Source of the DNA: Straminergon stramineum
Lineage: Eukaryota; Streptophyta; Bryopsida; Hypnales; Calliergonaceae
Direction of reading: 5' to 3'
Assembly: GCA_963920665.1 (NCBI GenBank)
Contig: OY987269.1
Coordinates: forward strand, 17,176,501 to 17,240,500
DNA: 64,000 nucleotides
How positions within the stretch are numbered: the stretch's first letter is position 1; each line of letters begins with the position of its first letter. Below are positions 23,584-33,830 of the stretch, piece by piece. A model generated the notes under the pieces. It was given only the letters and a program-made list of their open reading frames with translations, made no database searches and was not told where the DNA came from. Position numbers and translations under genes: made by a program.

Positions 23584-26500
23584 TTAGTCAATGTTCATTG
23601 GACTACTTGCACTACCACTTGGTCCAGCCTCATTGTCATGTGTCCCGACGTGGACTGGAAGGTCTTCATCTAAGCCCAAACGAAGTCTACGAACTGCAGA
23701 TCGAATTCTCCTTGCTGGTCCGTCTTCCTCTAATATAGCCCTCAATATTTGTGATTGTTTGAGGCTCTGAAGACATTGGAGAGTTCCCGGGCTATGTTGT
23801 TCTAACAAATAGTCCATCCTTTCATTTCGAAAGGTTTCTCACCACTCTGACTCTGATAGTTGTGCAAGTTCAGCAGGGTCTAGCATGCCAATGTCTTCCC
23901 CCATCCGCATCCCATTGTCGTCAGTAATGCGAACTCCATCAACGCCCCATAACCATCCACGAGGATGAGGTCCAAATTGGAAGTGTTGTCCAGCTTCGTT
24001 CCAATGCCCATTGAAGCATTGGAAGAAGAAATTCCGTCTTCCTTTGCTGAAGTTGTCCTTTAGTGGAACCAAGTGGTGGCACACCTCCACAATTTGAGCC
24101 GGATCTCTTTCCCAACCCCATTCGGTACAAAGGTTTTGTTTGTCCAACGAATGGATGTTCAATTTCCAGCTCCACACCAAGTTTGTTCCCCACTTTTGAG
24201 AATGATCAGGGGCATTTTCAGCATTGAATTCCCAATGCGGTGGCATGTAGGGAACTAATCCAAACAACTCATACAAGCGCTCATGGAAAGGAGCCTTGCA
24301 CAATGAACAGCGTCGGCGAATAATCATCAAGCTAATTAGGCAGAATGGGTGGTACAAATGTTCACACATGCCTAGGTGCATTCCACCTTCTAGGCCAAAT
24401 GGATTAAGACAAATGGGACATGTAGTTCCATCATGCACGAAGGTTGAAGGATTTGGCCACAGTAGTAATGGATTGCCTTGATGGTTGACGGCAGAGTGTC
24501 GCGCCCCTTAGTGACACTTACCACCTTAAGCTCACTTTCCAAACACTTAGCACCTTAGTGCCATTAAGGTTCACGCTCTCCTAACACTGCACATGCCACG
24601 CACCCACAATGTTAGGTTCCAACCCAAGTCACGGGGTTCCCCATTCCTCCGTGACTCCCAATCCTTTCCTTCTAATCCTTAACTCCCACAAGACACCGGG
24701 CATGTCATTTGATGACATGGGGCAGAACTTCCATTGATGTCCAAGCAATCGGTGAGGCACTACTCCCACCGGTGCTAATCGCCCTTGAATGGGACCCAAC
24801 TCCCCATTAGGCCCAACCCAACTCATTTCGGGACTCACTAATCGGGACTCACCCAACGGGACTCACACCATGGCCTAGTGTAGAGTGGGACACCACCCAA
24901 CCGGTATCAAGGAGTGCCCAAGCACTCCATGGTAACACACAAGTGGTGGTGAGGCTCCAACACTAACCTCACCACCCGGGGCCACTTAGGCTCACCATGG
25001 CACCATCCGGGAGTGAGGAGGGAGACCACCCCTCCTCATAGTACTCTCTGCGGGATTCGGCAGCCCCCCCCCATACTAGAGGTCACCGGGAACCCCCAAG
25101 ATGCACCCCATCTTGGAAGACCACCCATTTCTCCCGATTCGCACTACTTTGGGACTCCCGAACTTCCACCCGGCATAACTTTGCGGTCCGGGATCCAAAT
25201 CGCACATGCGACCCCATTTTCGACATCTACGAGACGCGTAGATGCCTATGGACTACTCACTTGCTCCATTCGGACAAGTACTCGCAAAGATATCGCCCTC
25301 CAAAGATTCGGGACACTCCCGGCGCGGCCAGAGCACTCCCGGCGCGACCAGGGCGCTCCCGGCGCGACCGGGACACCCCCAACTTTGAACGCCCATAACT
25401 TTTGACTCGCAAGTCCAAATCACGCGTTCTTTGGACGGCTAGAAGCGTCTTCTCAAGACCTTTCCAAGCATGTATCACACGCCTTCAAATTCATCCGGAT
25501 CAGAGCGCTACATCGCTCTGATCGCTCGGGACTCCTAGTCCCCCTCACCTCATCTCTTGCAAGGCTTGGGGAGTCACCCCCAATGTCCCCCTTGCTCACC
25601 AAGGTGGCACGGGCACGCCTTGTGATGAGGGTCGTGACACAGAGCCAACTGTATTCTTGAAATCCCAAGCATGTTTGGACCAATCGATGGATGTTGGTCC
25701 ACCACCAATGTTGATGGTTGTCATTTCATCCATATTGAAAAGATCATCCACCAGGGCCCACGATGTCAAACCAAAAACCCTCTCTTGATTGTTCGCGCCG
25801 TAATTGTTGTCTATTTTTTTGAATTCTTCCACCATTTGCCTAGTTCTATCAACACTAAAGATGCATGCCATCTTCCATTGGTAATATTGCTCCATCAACG
25901 CATGCAATTGATTTTTCAATCTCAAATTGTTTGCAAGCGCGTCCGTCAGTTGGGTGCTTCGGTCAACTGGTATTGCTGCAACTACATTCGTGGGTAATTC
26001 TACAAAGGACAATGAATCTTCTTGAGTACCCATTGTTGCACCAACTTCTGTATGTTCCAATGGAATTTGAGAATTATTTGAAGGCCCTTGCGCTTCCCCT
26101 CGTGGATCCTGACCAGCATTGGTTAATGTTGCTGCCTCAAGAGCGTGTCAAAGTACCTCCATCTCAAGTTGTTGTTGATTGATGATGTTGTCCTTCTCTT
26201 TGATTTCTTCCCTCAATTTGTTGACATCATCATATAAAGAATGCAATTCCGCATTCTTGTCATTCACTTCGGTCAACAAACTCTGAATTCGGTTTGCAGC
26301 AGCTGTAACATCAACAATTCCTATTGTTGGTTCGTCAGTAGGTGGCACCTGTTCCTCCACAACATTTTCTGGTAAAACCTCATTAGTTGCACGCGTAGCC
26401 TCCTCTTTTTAGCACGTTGTTGTTGTGTTCTAGGGTTGACTACAATTGGTACATGAGATCCATCAAAGTCGCTGTTCGTAGATGAGTCCGAAGTGTCATA

Positions 26501-27028
26501 GTTTCGTGGTGCGCGAACCTGTGTAGTTTTTTTTGATAGACCACCTTCCGGGTATCTTTTTACCCCCCTTGGAATGAATCCATTCTCTGGGGGAGGAATT
26601 TTGACATTTTCCCCCATTGTCTTCAAAGTTGACCAATCCACTCTCTTGTTCAACTTCACCTCCGCATGGACCCCTCGTGCAATGAAAAGATGCACTTCAT
26701 TGCGTGTGACGTTCGGGACATCATACAACACCTGGAACACCTCAATGAATCAGTTCGTGAACTCATTGTCAAGGCAATGTTTCAAATTTGCCTTGTGGAA
26801 GCGTCTATGAAAGTTATGTCGCTCTTCCGGGAAGACCTTGTCAATGTGGCACCACTTGATGTAATTGGTGCAGTCATCATAAGTCCATGGATCAGGCACG
26901 TCCTCCCACCCCTTGAATGCAAGCTTGGTAGGGTTACGTAGAACATGCAGTCGCTTATGATGTTTGGTTCCTGCTCGCAGCCGGGTCTTGTCTCGTTCCT
27001 CCTTGGTCCTTCTTGGTGGTGTAGCCAT
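23584..27028 (-). pseudogene. Coiled-coil/RING-finger protein carried by the hAT element
   Basis: An intronless frame of about 765 codons once the solo LTR is removed; start chosen at 27028 (MATPPRRTKEERDKTRLRAG). The N-terminal half has no family I recognise. The middle is a predicted coiled coil (IQSLLTEVNDKNAELHSL, LREEIKEKDNIINQQQ). The C-terminal third has a RING-like Cys/His cluster (CPICLNPF, CEHLYHPFC, CSLC), suggesting an E3 ubiquitin ligase; this is inference. Damage: TGA at about 26750 (between EFTN and FIEVFQ), a one-base shift in an A-run near 26405, TGA at about 26148, TGA at 23839 and the LTR insertion. The frame rejoins exactly as KNTVGS + AVNHQG when the LTR and one 5-bp duplication are removed. 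It is transcribed divergently from the kinase-like gene. Confidence 0.7.
24497..25639. mobile_element. Solo LTR (1143 bp) inserted in the RING gene
   Basis: It begins TGTCGCGCCCC and ends GGGTCGTGACA (TG...CA), flanked by the perfect 5-bp target duplication CAGAG (24492-24496 and 25640-25644). It holds no gag-pol coding sequence, only CG-rich non-coding DNA including three copies of CTCCCGGCGCG. A lone LTR with matching duplication is the product expected of recombination between two LTRs of a retrotransposon. It is younger than the hAT insertion, since it lies inside hAT cargo. Confidence 0.93.
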
Positions 27029-27156
27029 TTTTGCAGAAAAATTCGAAAACCTCCAACGTGGCAATCAAGTAGACCCCGCACAACGCTCACAACCAGCTCA
27101 ACAAAGAGGTGGAAGGTTGAGAGTATGCAGGGCGGGCACAAATGGGGCGGAAACGA

Positions 27157-27343
27157 CTTTATATAGTTGGAGGTGGGGGACGCTAGGGCGCGGACGCCAT
27201 CGCAGGGGGCACGGACACCATCGCAGGGGGCGCGGACTCCAACACTGGGGTGCGGACGCCATCTCAGGGGGCGTGGACCTCTGGGAGAGGGGCGGGAACA
27301 CTAAAAGTCAGGGCGTGGACGTGAGCGGGGGGACTATATAAAG
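27157..27343. promoter_or_regulatory. Bidirectional promoter with GC-rich motif array 4
   Basis: Two mirror-image TATA boxes, CTATATAAAG on the minus strand (27157-27166, toward the RING gene, ATG 27028) and CTATATAAAG on the plus strand (27334-27343, toward the kinase gene, ATG 27538), enclose about 165 bp filled with AGGGCGCGGAC/AGGGGGCGCGGAC motifs. Inverted copies (AGTCCCCGCCCT, AGTCCGCGCCCT) follow to about 27390. The arrangement supports coupled expression of the two divergent genes. Confidence 0.75.
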
Positions 27344-27537
27344 CGAGTCCCCGCCCTCATTTCTTTGCCAAGTCCGCGCCCTATGCTTCACACGCTAGTT
27401 CGTCCCCGCGGCCTATGTGAGTGAGTTTGGTGGGTGGTGGGCTTGGCCCGCATATGTGACCTAGTTTTTTTGAATTTTATTTAACTTTCGTGCTTTCGGA
27501 TAGATACGGAGGCCCATCGTACCAAATTTTTTTTATT

Positions 27538-29118
27538 ATGACAAGGGAAGGGAGTGGATTTGCGGAAAAACTTCCTATGTTTAAAGATTTGGATGATGTT
27601 GGTGAGATGGTAATTCCATCTACGAACACATTGATGTCCTCAGGTTCATCAAATCCTTCCTCATCAGGCCAAAAGAAGCGCAAAAAAACCCAAAATCCCC
27701 ATATGCCTCCACATGAATTCATAGTTGAAGGGAGAGCAATAGCTGTGGTATTCTACACTCGTCGAGGTACAACTATGTTGACCAGGGAGTATGTGGCGCA
27801 CAACGAAGAAGGATACCACAAACTGACAAGGGACTTGCGAAGGGAGCTGGAGTCAAAGTTTGAAGCATCTGAGAAATTCAACAATTTCTCTAATTATTGG
27901 TTGCACCAAGATTGGCTGGATAAACAGGTAGTTGCCCTCACAACCAATATAGTGTCAAATTGGTGTTACCACACAGGTAAGAAAGAGGATGGTAGTGATT
28001 GGGACATGCAGAACAAAGAGTTGGTTGCAAAATTGAAAATCATTCAAAATTTTGCTCAACAATTTTCTTCATTGCGTAAGAAAAAGCAAGCACCATGGAA
28101 AGCGACAATTGAAGACGCAATAAGGGCTCATTGTGTGAGTGGAACATTCAAGTGGCTTGAAAGTTCAGTAAAAGTCATCCCCATGCCAGAACAGAGTGCG
28201 GTTGGTTCATATGGGACCGTGAGGAAGGTGATGCTTACAAAACTTGAGAGCATTCCTAGTTGGATATTTTTTGCTAGGAAGAGCTTGAAAACCACAAATG
28301 AAAAGGAGAAGCGCCAAGGAATCATCAATGAGGCGGGAGGGTGTCGAGTGATACATCCTGGCATCATTCGAATTGCGTACCTCCACCCTAAAACGATGGA
28401 AGGCTATACGCTGTGGTGGAATGGAGGATCTCTAATTTCTTTCTTATCCAAATACAATTCGAAAGTGAGCAAATCAGTGGATGTGGATGACATTGAGCAT
28501 GAACAAGGTACGGGGTTGACAAAAGAGGAGCTTGCATGGGTTGCAACTTACCGAAAGAACTGAGTGAACTTGGCACTCTCCTTGCTTGTCATTGTAGGGA
28601 AATGCCACGATGCACAATACATGCACAACGACATAACTCCATCCAATGTTTTGCTCCATTTTGATGATTGGAAAGAACAGAGGGTGTACATAGGGATATG
28701 TGATTGGGGACTTTCTAGCCGAGTTGTAGAGAAGGAGCCATCAAGGTATGGCTTTCCCAGCATGGAGATTCTGGCAAAAGAGAAGAAGAAGTGAAGGTTT
28801 GCAGCCCCTGAATTGTTTTATGTATACGGAGAGCAGAGTTCAGCAAATTCAATTGAGGCCATGCAGAAAACACATTTGTACTCCATAGCTGCTGATGCAC
28901 ATGCGACGGGATGGATAGCAGCTGCAATTTGGAAAGAGGATTGGAACCCCAAATACTTTACAACGAAGAATCCAGAGCAATATCAGAACCTCAGGATCAA
29001 ATTGGAAAGCCTCGTAAAAGAGGATGTGAGTGAAAGGGCGTCAGTGCCAGATGTTCTAGACACATTGAGAAACACACCCCACTGTTGGACTATGCCAGAT
29101 TGTTGTTATTGTACATAG
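27538..29118 (+). pseudogene. Protein-kinase-like protein carried by the hAT element
   Basis: A single-exon frame of 527 codons from the ATG at 27538 to TAG at 29116-29118. TGA codons at about 28561 and 28792 break it; the frame is otherwise continuous. Residues 1 to about 215 are unrecognised. The rest carries kinase landmarks in order: a glycine loop (VGSYGTVRKV), candidate ATP-binding Lys in IFFARKSLK, catalytic loop HNDITPSNVLL (HRD Asp and the Asn kept, the usual Lys replaced by Thr), CDWG in place of DFG, and APEL. The ATP, base and metal residues are mostly kept, so the ancestor may have been active. Divergent promoter shared with the RING gene. The substrate is unknown, and I recognise no kinase subfamily. 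Confidence 0.72.
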
Positions 29119-29783
29119 TATTTAGTTGTTTCACTTTTTGTAGTTTAGCATATAGTTTAGGCATAGAGGGTAAATCATCCTCATAGAGGACCATGTGTAC
29201 CTACTTGGAAATTGCCAAACACCTCAAAATATATATAAAATCGGATGTATTCTATACTCAAAATCTCATAATATATTAATATTTCATTTGATTGTTCTTT
29301 CTCATTGCATTTTTATGAGTTCTATGAATTGATGATAAAACTTAAATAAAAAAAATGAATGCAATAGTTTGGTATAAAAATACATACACTTTATGTTTTC
29401 ACTATACCTATGTTTTAGGAGTTCATGAAGCCCCCTAAAAAAAAGAAATGATCCACCAAAAAAAAAATGACATTGAAGTAGATTGGAAGAATTTTAGGAA
29501 TGAAGAAAAAAATATGGAGTGTTGGAGTGACTTGGAATATGGCATATGAAATATGAAATGGAAATATGTAAAAGCATATTAATTTAGCATATGTAAATCC
29601 AGTCCGCGCCCTGACGATTCTGTCCGCGCCCTACATGTTGCAGAATCCATGTGGCATCCACGTGGCCTATTTTTCTGTTTTCATGAAGTCAACTTTGTGT
29701 TGACTGTATCGGACGGGCGAGACCTCTAACGGACGTCCCAGACGGACGGGCAAACCGGACGTCTGTCTACTATGACAACCATG
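29119..29783. other. hAT right subterminal region
   Basis: AT-rich sequence is followed by two inverted copies of the GC-rich motif (TCCGCGCCCT at about 29602 and 29622), a palindrome-like GTCAACTTTGTGTTGAC, and the GC-rich terminal stretch ATCGGACGGG to the terminus at 29783. No gene. Confidence 0.7.
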
Positions 29784-32627
29784 GCAACATCAATCTCAAT
29801 CTGTTTGGGATCAATGTCTCTTGCGTTGTCCGGGGGATGGTCCATCAAGTAGTCAACCTCAGGCTCCGCATCCTCATCTGCATCCATGCCAACGTCTGCA
29901 CCAACTTCACCAGCCTGCACAGCATTGGTTCTATCTCCATCAACATCACTTGCAGTAGTGTTGTGACCATGAAAGACTTGGGGAATATCGGTGTAGACGT
30001 TGCCCTGCAAGAGTGCCAGGCCTGCGGGCGTTGATGCAAGAATCTGATGCTATACACTGTCAGGGCCAAAGGATTGCACAAGCAAATGGATCAAGTTATT
30101 CATCTCAGCAAGACGATTTCCAATCTCTGATGTTGTTGCACGCACTCCCTCGATGTCCTGGGGGGATGCATATCGGATGTTTGCATTGCGGAGCTCTTTT
30201 TCATGCCGGGCAAACTCTTCTTCGGTGGCACGCTGAAGCTCATCATCCTGGGGTATGCATCCCAGTTTCAGAGTCTGCCAATTATACATCACAAGCTCAC
30301 TGTTAATCTAAAGAAACAGTAAAGAAAACAAAACATGTGCATCTAGACATTGATGAGGAAATAAATAAGAGGCCACTTGTCAACACCCATGCTTATACAT
30401 GCATGATAACAACATTAACTAATGCTGGTAAGGACAACAAATTTAGCATAGAAACATTGAAACACCACTTAGAGTGAAGCACATGTTACCAACTCCCCCA
30501 TCATACGCTTCTCTATGGACCTCATCTGGGTTTCCTTGTTGCTCTTAGACTTTGAAACTGCACGCATCTGCATTGATTTCTCTTGAGCCTTTGCTGATCT
30601 ACGCTTCGCTTTGAGGGTTTCCCAAACCTTGGGGTTCAAGCCGACGGGCATAGGTAAATCAAGGTCAATGAGCCTCATGAGGTTGTGGCGTACATTGATC
30701 AAAGTCTTCATCACAAACTGAGCATACCAGCCTGGGTTGATCTCAAGACCACCTTTAACAGTCCAGTCTGCAAGGGCAACAAAATCAAGTGAACTAAGAG
30801 TCCAAAGTAGTGAGTCATCTGATAAATTGACATCTTGCTCAACACTAAAACGTCCGAGACAGCATGTGGACGTCTGTTGCACCAACACCAAAACGCAAAC
30901 CATTACAACAACTCCAATGTCAATTAATACCTACTGCCATGCGTTCAAAGAACCGCATCTTGTCCTTCATTGGCTAGTCGCCCCACCCATATGCCTGGTG
31001 GAGATCCTTTGCAAATGACTTCACGTCATTTGCAAGATATTTAGTGGCTTTTCCGTAAGGATTGCCACATCCATCCACCTTCACTACTTGCTTATCCCCC
31101 TTTGCAGTGTCCTCCTTCTTGATGATCCATTTCACACGATTCAAGGGTGGATTTGGAGATGGAGTTGGCTCCTTTTCCAACATCAGTGTGTCGGGATCAT
31201 CGTCTGAGGACGACGAGTCCCCGTACTCGAACATCTGCCTGTGCCATGAAGACCACAAAGTCAAACCAAGAACATCTCTGCTACATAAAGACATACGACG
31301 TCTTCATCGATGTCTAGAACAATGTCTACATCAACGTCTCATGACGAAGCCGGTGTTGGAATCAGTGTCTACTAGCAAAATTACGTTGACGTGAGACTCA
31401 CTTGACAACACCTCAATCAGTTGAATGGCCTTCACATGGACTCCTACGACATGCTACTATAGGCAAGCATTCTCTAAGAAAACCTGAAACTCGAAACAAA
31501 GGGACAAAATGAAAGCACAAACTTGGATTTTGAGGGATCATCGGAGTCATTGTTGGAACCCTCATACTCCACTTCATCTTTTGGGTCAGACTCCTCCACC
31601 TCCTCTTGTGCCATGCGCGCTCGGCGCTTCTTCAATGGTGGACTCCTCGCAGCAGCCTTCCCTTCCCCTTCCCCTTCTCTTGTTGGCGGCTTGCCAATTG
31701 CCAATTGTCATTGCCATGCTTGGAGCGTTGCTCCGGGGATGAACGATTGTAGACCACTTGACGCGGCCTAGCATCTGATGAAATTCCCCGGCCACGTCGT
31801 GACTCTAGTCCACGCTTCATTGGTAATTTTGAACGATTTGGTGCCATTCTTGGTTCTGATAAAGGCCATTTCACAAAATCTTCACCTGCTACCTGTAACA
31901 AACATGCAAGGAAAAACACCAAACGGGATCATTGTGACACTTCCTAAACATCACCTATGGCGTTCAAAGCTAAATATGCAGCACTTCACATGACTGAGAT
32001 GTCTATTACAACATCAGTCTCAACATCTAGACATCATTCTAGGGTTCACTCACGTGACCTTCATATATTTCAAGATATCAAAAAGGGTGTCTAAGTATAG
32101 GGATTTCCAAAAAGATGAGACTCAAGCAACATAGCTATTGCTGTAGGCAAAAATTGAGATTCAGCACGCACAAGGCCTTCATCACTGATCATGACAACAC
32201 AAGTCTCACAATTACTGATTTGAACACCATATGACTACAACAGCACAGTCCCATGGTCCTGGAATTTCACCATGGCGTTTAGACATCTTAGATGTCCACA
32301 ACGACGAATTTACATCAACAGCGACATGCAGTCTCACCAAAATAATCAATAAAAATATAAGCCCAAACATAAGCACCTTGGGGGGCACAGCCAATCCATG
32401 TCAACACAAATAATTTAAAACATTAGGGGGGCTTCCAATGGGGGCCTCAATGTTCATGAACATAAACTACGTTTCCTAACCTATTAAAACCCTAAGCCCA
32501 TAGAGGGGCCAGAAGCCGTAGTTAAAAACTGGAATCAGATTGTTTGCTTCAATGTCCAAAACAGTGATTGCATCCACATTGACATGTCCGCACCAAGATT
32601 GAGACCTCGTACCAAGCATCAACTGAC

Positions 32628-33830
32628 CAGATTTGTGGCATCACCCAGACGTCCTCAACAAATAACTCAAAACAATGATTTCAGTTCAAAACACTCGCTG
32701 AAGACAAGGCAACAAAAAGAAGACAACTAGTTCACCGAGATTACCTACAAAAGCTCCCAGAATTGATCCTAAACCCCGGCAGTCAAGCATCCTCACTCTC
32801 AACCTAACACACTAATCTGCAGGGTTGTTCTGTCGAACACATTTTGGGGTTGGGTGTCAAGTTGTTCGTTTGATGTCGCGTGTCGTACAAGACGAGTGTC
32901 GTGTATACATGACAATTTTGACGAATAAAGCCTTATCCTAACAGCAAAGATAATTTGAAATCTCATTTTATTTATGATCCATAATTAAGAATGGAATAAG
33001 TGATTATTAAATTGAGACACTTCAATAAAATGAAACTCAAATATGTCAAGATTGGAAATAGAAAGTGTTTTATTTGAAAGTCAACCTTAAAGTTGACTTT
33101 ATTAGACAGACAAGGGGGTCTACTAGACATGTAGGACGTCGTGTTCATCGTGTTGTCGAGTTGTTCGGCCGAACAACCATGCTAATCTGAGATCAAGAGA
33201 GGGTTTAGGTTTCTCGACAAGGCAACAGGATCAGCGCTGCGACCAATGTCCAAGACACGGTCCAACATAGCGTTCAGACGTTGAAGCCAACACTCACAGG
33301 TCGTGACCAATGTCAAAAGACCAAATTTGTGGCATCACCCAGGCGTCTTCACCAAATAACTCAAAACAATGATTTCAATTCAAAACACTCGCTGAAGACA
33401 AGGCAACAAAAAGCACACAACTAGTTCACCGAGATTACTTACAAAAGCTCCCAGAATTGATCCTAAACCCCGGCAGTCAAGCATCCTCACTCTCAACCTG
33501 ACACACTAATTTGAGATCAAGAGAAGGTTTAGGTTTCTCGACAAGGCAACAGGATCAGCGCTGCGACCAATGTCCAAGACATGGTCCAACACTCACAGGT
33601 CGTGACCAACGTCAAAAGACCAAATTTGTGGCATCACCCGGGCATCTTCACCAAATAACTCAAAACAATGATTTCAATTCAAAACACTCGCTGAAGACAG
33701 GCAACAAAAAGCAGACAACAAGTTCATCGAGATTACTTACAAAAGCTCCCAGACTTGATTCTAAACTCCGGCAGAGTCAGGCGTCCTCACTCTCAACCTC
33801 AGTGCAATAATCTGAGATCAAGAGAGGCTC
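32628..33830. repeat. Tandem repeat of about 300 bp in the TNPA-like intron
   Basis: Units share CAAATTTGTGGCATCACCC, CAAAACACTCGCTGAAGACA and CCCCGGCAGTCAAGCATCCT. Copies run from about 32632 (broken by a hAT MITE), 33318 and 33618; the last is partial. All lie in the first intron of the TNPA-like gene within the CACTA element. Confidence 0.85.
32820..33181. mobile_element. 362-bp non-autonomous hAT element related to the 16.5 kb hAT
   Basis: Ends CAGGGTTGTTCTGTCGAAC and (complement) CATGGTTGTTCGGCCGAAC are flanked by the perfect 8-bp duplication CTAATCTG (32812-32819 and 33182-33189). The first nine bases of each end, including the CAG/CAT asymmetry, equal those of the 16.5 kb element. A subterminal GTCAACCTTAAAGTTGAC also resembles that element's right end. 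It has no coding capacity. Confidence 0.9.

Larger units (their letters stand above)
13285..29783. mobile_element. 16.5 kb hAT element with transposase and two further genes
   Basis: The left terminus is CAGGGTTGTCATA and the right terminus, read inward, is CATGGTTGTCATA: 13 bp with one mismatch. Both sides carry the perfect 8-bp target duplication GCAACATC (13277-13284 and 29784-29791), diagnostic of hAT. Removing the element and one duplication restores the open frame of the CACTA TNPA-like protein. Inside are a BED/hAT transposase (-), a coiled-coil/RING gene (-), a kinase-like gene (+), five clusters of a GC-rich motif, two T-rich minisatellite blocks, and a later solo LTR (1143 bp). Just inside each terminus is a GC-rich stretch of about 50 bp starting ATCGGACGGG, in direct orientation (about 13297 and 29708). 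Confidence 0.93.

Noticed and set aside
23584..29118. Alternative genetic code, with TGA read as an amino acid
   Set aside because: Internal stops include TAG as well as TGA, the receptor kinase uses TGA as its terminal stop, and C-to-T decay explains the pattern more simply.
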